Shown piece after piece: positions 23,655 through 31,999 of a stretch of DNA of 64,000 nucleotides. How positions within the stretch are numbered: the first letter of the stretch is position 1; every line of letters begins with the position of its first letter. A program made the translations under genes and the position numbers. This DNA comes from Microbacterium sp. LWH11-1.2 (GTDB lineage Bacteria; Actinomycetota; Actinomycetes; Actinomycetales; Microbacteriaceae), in the NCBI RefSeq assembly GCF_038397745.1, contig NZ_CP151636.1, positions 744,001 through 808,000 of the forward strand, read 5' to 3'. A model generated the notes under the pieces. That model had not been told where the DNA came from. It worked only from the letters and a program-made list of their open reading frames with translations, and searched no databases.

Positions 23655-24575
23655 ATGCCTCAGACATCTCAGGGCTGGTACGCCGACCCGAATCAGTCCG
23701 CCCAGCAGCGTTGGTGGGATGGGACGCAGTGGACGGAGCACACCGCTCCGCTCGGCCAGGCCCCGGTTGTCGCGGCGGACCCGCCGGCGAAGTCGTCGAA
23801 GCGCACGGTGGCGCTGATCGTCGGCGGCGTCATTCTGGTGATCCTGCTGGTGACGCGCAGCCTCGGAGCGATCCTCCTTCTCGCCGGAGCCGTCCTGTTC
23901 TTCGTCGCGATCTATGGAATCGTGCGCGGCTCGGCCAGGTTCTTCCGGGTGCGGTCGCGGGGAGCCGCCTGGGCGGCCCTCGGTATCGCCCTTGTGCTGA
24001 TGTTCGTCGGGACCGGAGCCAACGCTGCCCTGGGAGGCCCCGGGTCGAACCCCGGGAACGCGGGCAGCGACGCGGAGGCCAAGCCGTTCGCGTCGACACC
24101 TACCGAGAAGCCATCCCCCTCACCGAAGCCGACCACCTACAAGAACGTCGAGGAATCCACCTCGATCCCGTTCGAACGCGCCGCCGTGGAGGATCCGAAC
24201 ATCGATGTCGGACAGACCGTCATCACGACAGAGGGGGTCAACGGAACGAAGGTGACGACCTACCGCGTGACGTACGTGGACGGCAAAGAGGTCTCGCGTG
24301 AAGTCTCGGGCGTGGTCGTGACCGTCCCGCCGGTGAACGAGGTGACGTCCACAGGCACACGGCAGCCGGCTCCGCCACCCGCGCCTGTGCCGTTCGTGCA
24401 GCCAGCCGGGGATTGCCACTCGAATTACGCAGGTGTCTGCGTTCCGATCGATTCCGATGTCGACTGTGAGGGTGGAGGCGGCAACGGTCCGTCGTACATC
24501 AGCGGACCGTTGACCGTCGTGGGGCCGGATGTGTATGAGCTCGATCGTGACGGAGATGGCATCGCCTGCGACTAG
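23655..24575 (+). CDS. DUF2510-G5-excalibur membrane protein
   Basis: The 306-residue mosaic protein starts with a DUF2510 motif (GWYADPNQSAQQRWWDGTQWT). Two or three membrane segments follow, then a Pro/Thr/Lys-rich linker (STPTEKPSPSPKPT). Next is a G5-type adhesion domain (about 185-255, STSIPFERAAVEDPNIDVGQ... VSGVVVTVPPVNEV). The C-terminus is excalibur-like with DxDxDG (ELDRDGDGIACD), a probable Ca2+ site. It is likely cell-surface, binding envelope polymers. ATG 23655 is chosen over 23568 because DUF2510 begins there. Confidence 0.85.
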   Translation: MPQTSQGWYADPNQSAQQRWWDGTQWTEHTAPLGQAPVVAADPPAKSSKRTVALIVGGVILVILLVTRSLGAILLLAGAVLFFVAIYGIVRGSARFFRVRSRGAAWAALGIALVLMFVGTGANAALGGPGSNPGNAGSDAEAKPFASTPTEKPSPSPKPTTYKNVEESTSIPFERAAVEDPNIDVGQTVITTEGVNGTKVTTYRVTYVDGKEVSREVSGVVVTVPPVNEVTSTGTRQPAPPPAPVPFVQPAGDCHSNYAGVCVPIDSDVDCEGGGGNGPSYISGPLTVVGPDVYELDRDGDGIACD

Positions 24576-24615
24576 CCATTCGTCAGTGACGCTCGTGCGG
24601 TGCTGAGCCTTCGCG

Positions 24616-24720
24616 GCAGACGCCCTTCCCCGGAGCTCCCACGTCTGCAACGACGATCAGTGATCGAACCCGGTATCGGGCGAATCCCACGGTGCTTCAG
24701 GCGCTGAAGAACCCGCGGAT
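24616..24720 (+). pseudogene. Broken duplicate of the sulP 5' end
   Basis: These 105 bp closely match 25856-25960, that is, the ribosome site and first 27 codons of the SulP gene downstream. The start codon is ACG (24641-24643) instead of ATG. The frame reads STTISDRTRYRANPTVLQALK and runs into TGA just after the homology ends. It cannot be expressed as a transporter. Confidence 0.85.
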
Positions 24721-24721
24721 C

Positions 24722-24755
24722 TGAGCGACGATCAACCCAGGTTGATCGTCGCTCA
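24722..24755. terminator. 16-bp perfect inverted repeat with 2-nt centre
   Basis: TGAGCGACGATCAACC (24722-24737) pairs perfectly with GGTTGATCGTCGCTCA (24740-24755). It ends 2 bp from the stop of the PLDc_N gene and abuts the sulP fragment. It could be a terminator for the minus-strand gene, and its near-perfect symmetry suggests an intrastrand fold-back origin together with the duplication. Confidence 0.65.
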
Positions 24756-24757
24756 GG

Positions 24758-25015
24758 TCACGCCGCGTCCGAACCCGCGGCGGCGGCTTTCCTCCGCGCT
24801 TCGGCACGTCTCAGGCGTCGACTTGCGATCAACCACACCGATGCACCGATGACCGGAATCAGGATGATCCCGAGCGCCCAGAGTGTTGCTGCAGCCGCGC
24901 CGACCGCTGCCTTCGTTCGGTACAGCGTGATCAGGGCGACCACCGCAAGGGCCACGGCCGCAATCCAGGCCACGGACCAGGCCACGTCCCAGGGTCCTGG
25001 AATCAACGGGTTCAT
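24758..25015 (-). CDS. Small PLDc_N-domain membrane protein
   Basis: The 85-residue protein has two membrane helices. The second carries the PLDc_N signature WALGIILIPVIGASVWLI followed by a basic tail (RRLRRAEARRKA). AAGGAG precedes the ATG at 25015. Stand-alone PLDc_N proteins are frequent in actinobacteria and their role is unknown. It is divergent from the nuclease-like gene 78 bp away. Confidence 0.8.
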   Translation of the reverse strand: MNPLIPGPWDVAWSVAWIAAVALAVVALITLYRTKAAVGAAAATLWALGIILIPVIGASVWLIASRRLRRAEARRKAAAAGSDAA

Positions 25016-25092
25016 GAATCTCCTTCGCGCGGCAGCCGGCCCCGACCAGACTACGACCCGTCGCGAACCCCCAGATGGAGCGCGGGTCCGCC

Positions 25093-25755
25093 ATGATCGA
25101 TGACATGCCGGCCACGATCCAGGACCTGTCCCGACGCTATGACATCCCTGCCGCAGAGATCCGGCAGGCGCTTCGCGAGAAGTATGGACCGCCCGGGCGG
25201 GGCAGCGCGACGCTCGAACTCGACGATGATCGGGTCGCATACCTGCGCGGCAGGTTCCCCGAGGCGACCGCTCGTCCCTTGGAAGCCGTGCCAACCCCTG
25301 AGCTGCTCGGGCGCTACGCCCTCATCCTCGCGGAGCTGCGGGCGCGTGATGTCGTGCGGACCGCGAACGCACCGATCGGCGATTACGCCGAGTACCTCGC
25401 GCAACGGGTCTACGGCGGGATGCTCGCGAGCAACTCGGTCAAGTCCTACGACCTACTGACCGTCGACAACCGGCACATTCAGGTGAAGGCCCGGGCTGTC
25501 GGTCGGAGCGTCAAACGCACCACGAAGTTCTCCGCGTTCCGGTCGTTCGACTTCGATGTCGCCAGCTTCCTCCTCTTCGACGCCCGCAGCTACGCGTTGC
25601 TCTGGGCGCGGGAGATGACGTCCGAGCAGGCCAAAGCGGCCGCTAGACACTCCGACCATGTGAATGCGGACTTCCTGACGCGATCGGTGGTCGAGCGCGA
25701 TGGCGTGGACGTGACAGAGCGATTCCGGACTGCGATCGAGTCAGACGGGGCGTAG
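25093..25755 (+). CDS. Hypothetical protein with PD-(D/E)XK nuclease-like core
   Basis: The 220-residue protein has an N-terminal Lsr2/MerR-like helix pair (TIQDLSRRYDIPAAEIRQALR), then a core reading IGDYAEYLAQRVYGG, SVKSYDLLTVDNRHIQVKARAV and FDVASFLLFDARSYALLWARE. The spacing E-(x)n-D-x7-QxK fits a restriction-endonuclease fold (Glu, Asp, Gln-x-Lys). This is an inference by motif. It stands alone, upstream of sulP. The start ATG at 25093 is one of three close candidates. Confidence 0.6.
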   Translation: MIDDMPATIQDLSRRYDIPAAEIRQALREKYGPPGRGSATLELDDDRVAYLRGRFPEATARPLEAVPTPELLGRYALILAELRARDVVRTANAPIGDYAEYLAQRVYGGMLASNSVKSYDLLTVDNRHIQVKARAVGRSVKRTTKFSAFRSFDFDVASFLLFDARSYALLWAREMTSEQAKAAARHSDHVNADFLTRSVVERDGVDVTERFRTAIESDGA

Positions 25756-25880
25756 GACGGCGACGATCCGAATCGCGTCGTTGCCCGGTGGCTGAGCGGC
25801 AACGAGTCCTTCGGCGTTCAGCATCCGCTCTACGCTGGAACGTCTGCCTCTTCCCGCAGACGCCCTTCCCTGGAGCTCCC

Positions 25881-27383
25881 ATGTCTGCAACGACGGTCGA
25901 CGATCGTGCCCGTTATCGGGCGAATCCCACGGTGCTTCAGGCGCTGAAGAATCCGCGGATGCTGACGCGCGAGGTCCTGGCCGGACTCGTCGTCGGGCTC
26001 GCGCTCATCCCCGAGGCGATCGCGTTCTCGGTGATCGCCGGAGTCGACCCGAAGGTAGGGCTGTTCTCGTCGTTCATCATGGCGGTGTCGATCGCGTTCC
26101 TCGGCGGACGTCCGGCGATGGTGACCGCGGCGACCGGAGCCGTGGCGCTGGTGATCGCTCCGGTCGCGCCGACGTACGGGCTGGACTACTTCATCGCGAC
26201 GGTGATCCTCGCGGGGGTGTTCCAGGTGATCCTCGGAGTGCTCGGCGTCGCGAAGCTGATGCGGTTCATCCCCCGCAGCGTCATGGTCGGGTTCGTGAAC
26301 GCGCTGGCGATCTTCGTGTTCAGCTCGCAGTTCCCGCAGCTGATCGATGTGCCGTGGCTGGTGTATCCGCTGGTGGCGCTCGGGATCATCGTGATGATCG
26401 TGATGCCGAAGATCACCAAGATCGTGCCGGCTCCGCTCGTGTCGGTCGTGATCGTGACGGGCGTCGTGCTGGCGTTCGCGATCACCGTGCCGACCGTCGG
26501 CGATCAGGGAGAGCTGCCTCGCAGCCTTCCGTCGCTGTTCATCCCGAACGTGCCGCTGACGTGGGAGACGTTCACGATCATCGCCCCGTTCGCGCTCGGG
26601 GTGGCGCTGGTCGGGCTGATGGAGTCGCTGCTCACCGCGAAGCTCGTCGACGAGATCACCGACACGCACTCGCGCAAGGGACGCGAGGCATGGGCACAGG
26701 GAGTGTCGAACGTGCTGTCGGGCATCCTCGGCGGCATGGGCGGCTGCGCGGTGATCGGTCAGACGATGATCAACGTGAAGGCGTCAGGGGCGCGGACCCG
26801 CATCTCGACGTTCTGCGCCGGTCTGTTCTTGTTCGTCTTGGTCGTGGTGTTCGGCGACTTCGTCGGGACGATACCGATGGCAGCTCTCGTGGCCGTGATG
26901 ATCATGGTCGCGATCGGAGCGTTCGACTGGCACAGCGTGCGTCCGTCGACGTTGAAGCGGATGCCGAAGAGCGAGACCTTCGTGATGATCTCCACTGTGT
27001 TGTTGGTCTTGGTGACCCACAATCTGGCGGTTGGGGTCGTGGGTGGGGTGCTGGTCGCGTCGGTGCTGTTCGTGCGGCGGGTGGCGCACTTCGTCACGAT
27101 TCGTCGGACGGTGTCGGATGCCGGGGACGTCGCAACATACGTCGTGGAGGGCGAATTGTTCTTCGCATCGAGCAATGATCTGACGACGTTGTTCTCGTAC
27201 TCCGACGACCCCTCGCGGGTGGTAGTCGATCTGTCGGGATCGCATGTGTGGGACGCGTCGACCGTCGCCGCGCTGGATGCGATCGAGACGAAGTACGCGG
27301 CACTGGGGAAGACCGCGGAGATCGTCGGGATGAACGAAAGCAGTCAGCGGATGCGGGGGCGGCTGACGGGTGGGTTCGAGTAA
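25881..27383 (+). CDS. SulP-family anion transporter with STAS domain
   Basis: The 500-residue transporter has a membrane domain of about 11-12 helices. It starts with the SulP consensus LAGLVVGLALIPEAIAFSVIAGVDP and contains GRPAMVTAATGAVALV and the GGMGGCAVIGQTMINVKASG region. A C-terminal cytosolic STAS domain follows (about 415-500, ELFFASSNDL, VVVDLSGSHVWDASTVAALD). Substrates of the family are sulfate, bicarbonate or dicarboxylates and cannot be chosen here. GGAG precedes the ATG. Its 5' end is duplicated and broken 1.24 kb upstream. Confidence 0.93.
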   Translation: MSATTVDDRARYRANPTVLQALKNPRMLTREVLAGLVVGLALIPEAIAFSVIAGVDPKVGLFSSFIMAVSIAFLGGRPAMVTAATGAVALVIAPVAPTYGLDYFIATVILAGVFQVILGVLGVAKLMRFIPRSVMVGFVNALAIFVFSSQFPQLIDVPWLVYPLVALGIIVMIVMPKITKIVPAPLVSVVIVTGVVLAFAITVPTVGDQGELPRSLPSLFIPNVPLTWETFTIIAPFALGVALVGLMESLLTAKLVDEITDTHSRKGREAWAQGVSNVLSGILGGMGGCAVIGQTMINVKASGARTRISTFCAGLFLFVLVVVFGDFVGTIPMAALVAVMIMVAIGAFDWHSVRPSTLKRMPKSETFVMISTVLLVLVTHNLAVGVVGGVLVASVLFVRRVAHFVTIRRTVSDAGDVATYVVEGELFFASSNDLTTLFSYSDDPSRVVVDLSGSHVWDASTVAALDAIETKYAALGKTAEIVGMNESSQRMRGRLTGGFE

Positions 27384-27387
27384 CTCC

Positions 27388-27448
27388 GGTCGTTGAGCGA
27401 CACTGCGACTCGCTTCGCTCGCTCAGTGCGAGTCTCCGCGAGTCGAAC
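27388..27448 (+). repeat. REP-like element E
   Basis: The element starts GGTCGTTGAGCGACACTGCG, with TCGCTTCGCTCGCTCAGTGC and CGCGAGTCGAACC following. It has the same bipartite layout as element B (16026-16088). It separates the convergent sulP and paralogue-B genes. Confidence 0.75.
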
Positions 27449-27453
27449 CGCGC

Positions 27454-28293
27454 TCACACCTCCAGGAGCGCCCGCACTTCGTCGAGCGACCGGCCGAAGA
27501 CGAACTCCGCCACCCGCGCGGCGCGTTCCGTACCGACCTGAATGACGTTCCTTCCCTGCGACATCCAGCGCCCGCCGCGCTGAGCGAGCTCGAGAACCGG
27601 CACCGGTTCGACGTCGGGCAGCTCGGGGAGGCCCGCAGCGTTCCGCGTGGAGGCGCCGAGGATGCCGACGAGCCACGCCTCCCCGAGGGCGTGCGGTCGG
27701 ATCGACGCGATCGGTCCTCCGCTGCCGACGAACACCTGGAGCATGGTGTCGGCGCGGCGCACCACCCACGCATCGCCTCCCTGGGTGAACTCGCACACGA
27801 TGTCGGCGTGCAGCGTCACGTCGGCCTCGAAGTGCCGCATGGCCTCGACGCACTCGGCGCTCAGCAGTCGCGTGTCGATCTCCCGCTCGCGACGACGCAG
27901 CTCGGCCCGGTACTTCTCCCGTGCGATGGGCGCGTACTCGCGTGAGAGCTCCTCGCGATGCGCGCGGGCGCCCTGCCCCAGGCGTTCGAAGAGCCATTCG
28001 GGATCGATCTGCAGAAAGTAGCGGAAGTGGATGTCGACCGGCCCCCGCGTGAGCCGCCGATCTGCGACCAGCAGGCGAGCGCCGTGATCGACGGACCAGA
28101 CCGCGGCGACCTCCCCATCCACCACCACGATCCACGACCAGCCGCGGGATCTGATCTCGGGCGAGCACTTCTCGATCGCGGCGCTGAGCATGGTGCCGCG
28201 GGGCACAGTCATCACCCGCGCATGGGACTCCATGTCGTCACCCATGGCGACGCTGTCGCGATCGACGCGGAGTTCGACGGTTCTCCAGGGCAC
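27454..28293 (-). CDS. Uncharacterised 279-residue protein, copy B of a paralogous pair
   Basis: It is the same length as copy A at 11991-12830 and collinear along its whole length, with many shared blocks (VDRDSVAMGDD, EIRSRGWSW versus EIRSPGWSW, EYAPIAREKYRAELRRRERE, GPIASIRPHALGEAWLVG, GGRWMS). I cannot assign the family. Conserved Asp, His and Arg residues are spread evenly and no classical catalytic signature stands out. It is monocistronic and convergent with sulP. Stretch 28294-28854 upstream is non-coding. Confidence 0.75.
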   Translation of the reverse strand: MPWRTVELRVDRDSVAMGDDMESHARVMTVPRGTMLSAAIEKCSPEIRSRGWSWIVVVDGEVAAVWSVDHGARLLVADRRLTRGPVDIHFRYFLQIDPEWLFERLGQGARAHREELSREYAPIAREKYRAELRRREREIDTRLLSAECVEAMRHFEADVTLHADIVCEFTQGGDAWVVRRADTMLQVFVGSGGPIASIRPHALGEAWLVGILGASTRNAAGLPELPDVEPVPVLELAQRGGRWMSQGRNVIQVGTERAARVAEFVFGRSLDEVRALLEV

Positions 28294-28854
28294 GGGACGA
28301 GCCTAGTTCGCGGGATGGCGGCGGCGGTTTGTCCCATAGGCGGCCTGCTCATCCTCACCTTCAGGCTCTCCCAATGCACCTGCGGCTCCTCGATTTGCTT
28401 CCCGACACGGCGAGTGCCCGACGCCGTGCGCCTCGTGTTCGCGTTCGCGCTCGCGCTCGTCGGATCAGACCACCGCCACTCTGCCGTGCAAACGTGCAGG
28501 GGCGGGCGTTGTCGCGCTCCCGGCGTCGGTAATGGCGGCGTGCACCAGCCTGAACACCCGGTCGTACACTCGCCTGACGTAGCGAAGCGGCGACGCAAGT
28601 TGAACCGACTATCGAGAGCGGGACCATCGCCACAGTCCGTCTCGGCCCGCGCCGGATGATCCGTCGCGCCAGTCTGCCGCGTGCCTTCGGCGTCGATGCT
28701 TGACAGACGGTTCAGTCAAACTGGCCCCAGGCGGTTGGTCACGAGGTGCAATCGATGACCTCGAAAGCGTCGACGCATCGAGAACTGGAGCCCCCCTACG
28801 TCAAGTGCCACATACCGGTAGCGACAAGCCCCCGAGTCTCGCCGCCGGGCGCCG
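28294..28854. other. Non-coding left border of the defence island
   Basis: These 561 bp show no supported gene on either strand. There is a TTGAC...GTCAA dyad (28700-28719) that could also serve as a -35 box. Downstream of it lie only short frames. No tRNA, integrase or direct-repeat attachment site was recognised, so how the island arrived is not evident. Confidence 0.5.
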
Positions 28855-31146
28855 TTACCCGCTGGCCTGAAGCGCACGCCAGACCTTGCCGTGTACGTCG
28901 TCTGTGCCCTCTCCCGCGAGGAAGTCGTCGAGGCTGACGGTTAGCGCCCAGGCACTATGGTTGCCCGAACCTCGCCATTTCCGACTGGCCACGACTCCGT
29001 ACTTGATCAGGAGTGGCAGTAGCTCATTGTCGAGAATCACCGAGTCAGCGCCAAATCGTGTGCGAAGGATCTCATCGGAGACGATGGTCGTGCGGTGAAA
29101 CACCCGCAGCAGCTTCCGCAGCATACGTACGTTCGTCGAGTCGGCGACGTCGTCTATGGCTTCGATCGGGAGTTCCTCGTCTACGAGTGTGAGGCCGCTC
29201 CTCTCCAGTTCTCGGCGGATTCGTATAGGGGCATACTCTCGCAGTTCGTCCTCGTCGTGGCTCTGCACGCGGACGCCCTCGACTGTGCAGCGAACAAGAC
29301 TGACATCGACGAAGCCTGAGGTCCGGTCGAGTTGCAACTCGCCTAGCGTCATGGCCTCGAGGGTGACTTCGCGCCAATCAACGCCTCGCAGCGAAGCATT
29401 CACAAAGGTTCCATCTTTGAAGGTGAAGTTGCGGATACGCGTGTTTTCGAGCACAAGGCTGGAGTAGATCACCTTTCCCGCGAACGATGTGGGAGAGGCG
29501 AACTCCACTCCGTCGATCATGAACGGGATGAGTGTGCCGAGGTTCTGTTGAAGGTATGTGGGCTTCCACTCCTTCTTTAATGCTTCCTCCATTGAGGACA
29601 GAAAAGTGGTGACGCCGAGTGGCGTCCGGTCAAGCATCGAACACACATACCGTGCCGTCGAGTCGCTCAACTGCGAGATGCTGAGGAAGCGGATTAGATC
29701 ATTCGTTCCCGCGCCCGCGATGACTGCGGCGACTCGCTCCTTGAGCGCATACGCGACGAAGTAGTCTCGGAACTCCGGGTGGTCGAACATTCTCTGGGAC
29801 TGGTTGCTCGACGGCGGCGCAACCAATAGGACGTGCATCCGGACCATCTCGATGATCTGTTGGCGCAGAGCCCCATCGATCTCCCATTGATCTAGTAGGA
29901 GAGTAGCGATCGTCTCGATGACCTCTATGTGCAGCCGATCCTTTTGGCTCCGGTGCATCTCTTCTGCGACGTCGGCCAGGAATGCGAAATGCTGCTCCTC
30001 GGACAAATATGGCTCACCGGTTTCGCGCACCTTCCATTTCTCGGCCACTTCGCGGGTGACAAATGCCGATACGACCGAGGCAACGCCACTATACGGATCA
30101 TCGGGCGCCCGAAGGAACTCCTCGGGTGAGGCATCGTAAAGTACCGATGCTCGTGCAATTTGACTTACTAGGAAGGGGCGGGTGACAAGAGGATGAGTCT
30201 TGTCACCTCCAAGTGCCGCCACAATTCTCGCGTACATATCCTGCGGGTTTTGCATACGCTTGCCATCGAACTCGGCTCGCTCGAAGAACGCTAGAGCGTC
30301 ACGCTCCGTCCAAGCTTCAAGCTCCATCTGGTCGAACTGGCACGGGTCGGGCACTCCGCGCCGTACCATACCGCCGCGTCTCAGATAGTCGTCCGTGTTG
30401 AAGAATGTACGTCGCGAGGCTGCAACTACCACCCCATGACCGCCCAGCTGGGACACTAGAGAAGCGAGGGCGCCGAGCGCGTCCACGCCGCCCTGTTCCG
30501 CGGCGAGTTCGTCAAAGCCGTCGATTCCGACGATGAGCACACCGCGCCGCATGAGGCGTACGACTGCGGGCATCCAGAGTCCGGAAAGGCGCAACTCGGC
30601 CAGATCTCCCATCAAGGCCTCTGAGAGCCTGAGAAGCTGTCGGCCCTGCAGATCGAGGTGCCAGAACAGGTAATGAGACTGGCCCTTCAGGAATCCATTC
30701 GCTTGATTGAATTGGTGCTCCCGCAAGAGTGCGGTCTTACCGTGCCCGGCATCAGCGGTCACAAAGAGAACGCGCGAGGCGAACGGTGACACGCGCGCGC
30801 ACCGGGCGTCAAGAAGACCCAATCCGTCGCCGCGGGTAACATTCTCAGCGGCCCGCTGCAGCGTGGCGGCCGCATTGACGAAGCCTGGGACGGGCGCGCG
30901 TCTCTCAATCAGTCGTTGCGCCAGCACATCAAGGCGCGCGAGATTGTGCGTCAGGAAGCGTCGATAGGGGATTCTCTCACCATCAAGGTCCACCCAGATC
31001 TGACCATCGGAGCCCTGGCTAAGCGAGCCACTGAGCTCCTCTCCGTTGCGCTGCAGAATAAAGATCCCGTCGGCATCCACAGCGGCGCCTGACTCATCGT
31101 CTGCGAATGCCGACAAGTCGGCGGCGACTTCCTCGAACTCGTTCAC
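28855..31146 (-). CDS. NACHT-type STAND NTPase, probable phage-defence sensor
   Basis: The 763-residue protein carries a P-loop ADAGHGKTALL (131-141) and a NACHT-style Walker B, VLIVGIDGFDELA (203-215), with the Asp-Gly-x-Asp-Glu pattern that separates NACHT from NB-ARC. A sensor-like arginine stretch AASRRTF (242-248) and a winged-helix FDHPEFRDYFVAYAL (454-468) follow. The C-terminus holds a short pentapeptide-like run (about 560-625: TFKDGTFVNASLRGVDWREV) and a final winged helix (about 672-745). No effector domain is fused. The start overlaps the stop of a NYN nuclease gene by ATGA, so the nuclease is probably its effector. Codon use is less GC-rich than neighbours. The defence role is inferred from known bacterial NACHT proteins and the adjacent restriction system. 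Confidence 0.85.
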   Translation of the reverse strand: MNEFEEVAADLSAFADDESGAAVDADGIFILQRNGEELSGSLSQGSDGQIWVDLDGERIPYRRFLTHNLARLDVLAQRLIERRAPVPGFVNAAATLQRAAENVTRGDGLGLLDARCARVSPFASRVLFVTADAGHGKTALLREHQFNQANGFLKGQSHYLFWHLDLQGRQLLRLSEALMGDLAELRLSGLWMPAVVRLMRRGVLIVGIDGFDELAAEQGGVDALGALASLVSQLGGHGVVVAASRRTFFNTDDYLRRGGMVRRGVPDPCQFDQMELEAWTERDALAFFERAEFDGKRMQNPQDMYARIVAALGGDKTHPLVTRPFLVSQIARASVLYDASPEEFLRAPDDPYSGVASVVSAFVTREVAEKWKVRETGEPYLSEEQHFAFLADVAEEMHRSQKDRLHIEVIETIATLLLDQWEIDGALRQQIIEMVRMHVLLVAPPSSNQSQRMFDHPEFRDYFVAYALKERVAAVIAGAGTNDLIRFLSISQLSDSTARYVCSMLDRTPLGVTTFLSSMEEALKKEWKPTYLQQNLGTLIPFMIDGVEFASPTSFAGKVIYSSLVLENTRIRNFTFKDGTFVNASLRGVDWREVTLEAMTLGELQLDRTSGFVDVSLVRCTVEGVRVQSHDEDELREYAPIRIRRELERSGLTLVDEELPIEAIDDVADSTNVRMLRKLLRVFHRTTIVSDEILRTRFGADSVILDNELLPLLIKYGVVASRKWRGSGNHSAWALTVSLDDFLAGEGTDDVHGKVWRALQASG

Positions 31147-31919
31147 GAACTCATTCCCATGATCTCGACGCCAACACCGGAAAGTATTGCAGAGGCGTAA
31201 TCGGACGCTTCTTCCGCACGCGGCACGAGCTGTACCAGCGTAACCCCGCCATCGACACTAGCTACCAACAGAGGGGGCAAGAAGTCGCTGTCTCCGGACA
31301 CTACGACGACCATCGCGTAGCCGGATTGACGGCGTCCCGCCACGAGGATGTCCGTCGAAAGAAGCGTATCGACCATCTTCTGTTCGTGAACTTCGAACGC
31401 TTCGCTTGAAACAATCGAACACGTGTTGACAGGGCATTCGCGGCGCGAATGCTTAGTAAAGGATCTCAGAATGGCGGCAGGACACGTCGCGTCCGGCTGG
31501 ACGCAGGCATCGGGATGAGGCTGTCGCGGACGGATGCGCGGGAGCGAACCGCGCCGACGATAGGTGCCGTAGAGCGGCGTGCTGGATGCAGATCCGATCG
31601 GGTTTACGGCCAAAGTGATGGCGCCGCGAACCACTCGCCTGTTCGACAGAATCATCGGGAAGTCCGGCATTGATGCGAGGACTCGGGCGACATTGCTGCC
31701 GTGACGGCTGAGGTCGTTGTCGTCGTACCATCCGCCGTAAAGACGAACCTCGAACGCTCCCAGCTGTGGGTGGCGTGCTGCAAGTTCTTGGAGCCAGCGT
31801 GCGACCTCGACGGCGATCTCGCCGTCCGACATGTCACGGTTGGGCGGGAACGCGTTGTCGTAGTCGACGAGTACCAGACAGGTCCCGTCCTCACTAGGTC
31901 TCGCCGCGAAGGAGGTCAC
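31143..31919 (-). CDS. NYN-domain (PIN-like) ribonuclease, partner of the NACHT protein
   Basis: The 258-residue protein has the NYN acidic set: LVLVDYDNAF (15-24), KMVDTLLSTDIL (about 181-192) and VVVVSGDSDFLPPL (204-217). NYN proteins are metal-dependent RNases of the PIN-like fold. Between the first and second motifs is an insert of about 60 residues with four cysteines (DACVQPDATC and ECPVNTC), a possible zinc knuckle that I do not know from typical NYN proteins. It starts with GTG at 31919 with TGAGGT nearby, and its TGA lies inside the NACHT start. It is the first gene of the two-gene operon. Confidence 0.8.
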   Translation of the reverse strand: MTSFAARPSEDGTCLVLVDYDNAFPPNRDMSDGEIAVEVARWLQELAARHPQLGAFEVRLYGGWYDDNDLSRHGSNVARVLASMPDFPMILSNRRVVRGAITLAVNPIGSASSTPLYGTYRRRGSLPRIRPRQPHPDACVQPDATCPAAILRSFTKHSRRECPVNTCSIVSSEAFEVHEQKMVDTLLSTDILVAGRRQSGYAMVVVVSGDSDFLPPLLVASVDGGVTLVQLVPRAEEASDYASAILSGVGVEIMGMSS

Positions 31920-31999
31920 ACCTCAGGATAGTCAATCCTCATTCCGCAAGCCGACGGCGCACCATTGGCGTCGCGGGAACGCGACGGCAAGACGATCGC

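Noticed and set aside
28294..28854. An integration site or tRNA end at the island border
   Set aside because: I found no tRNA-like sequence, integrase or matching direct repeat at the other side.
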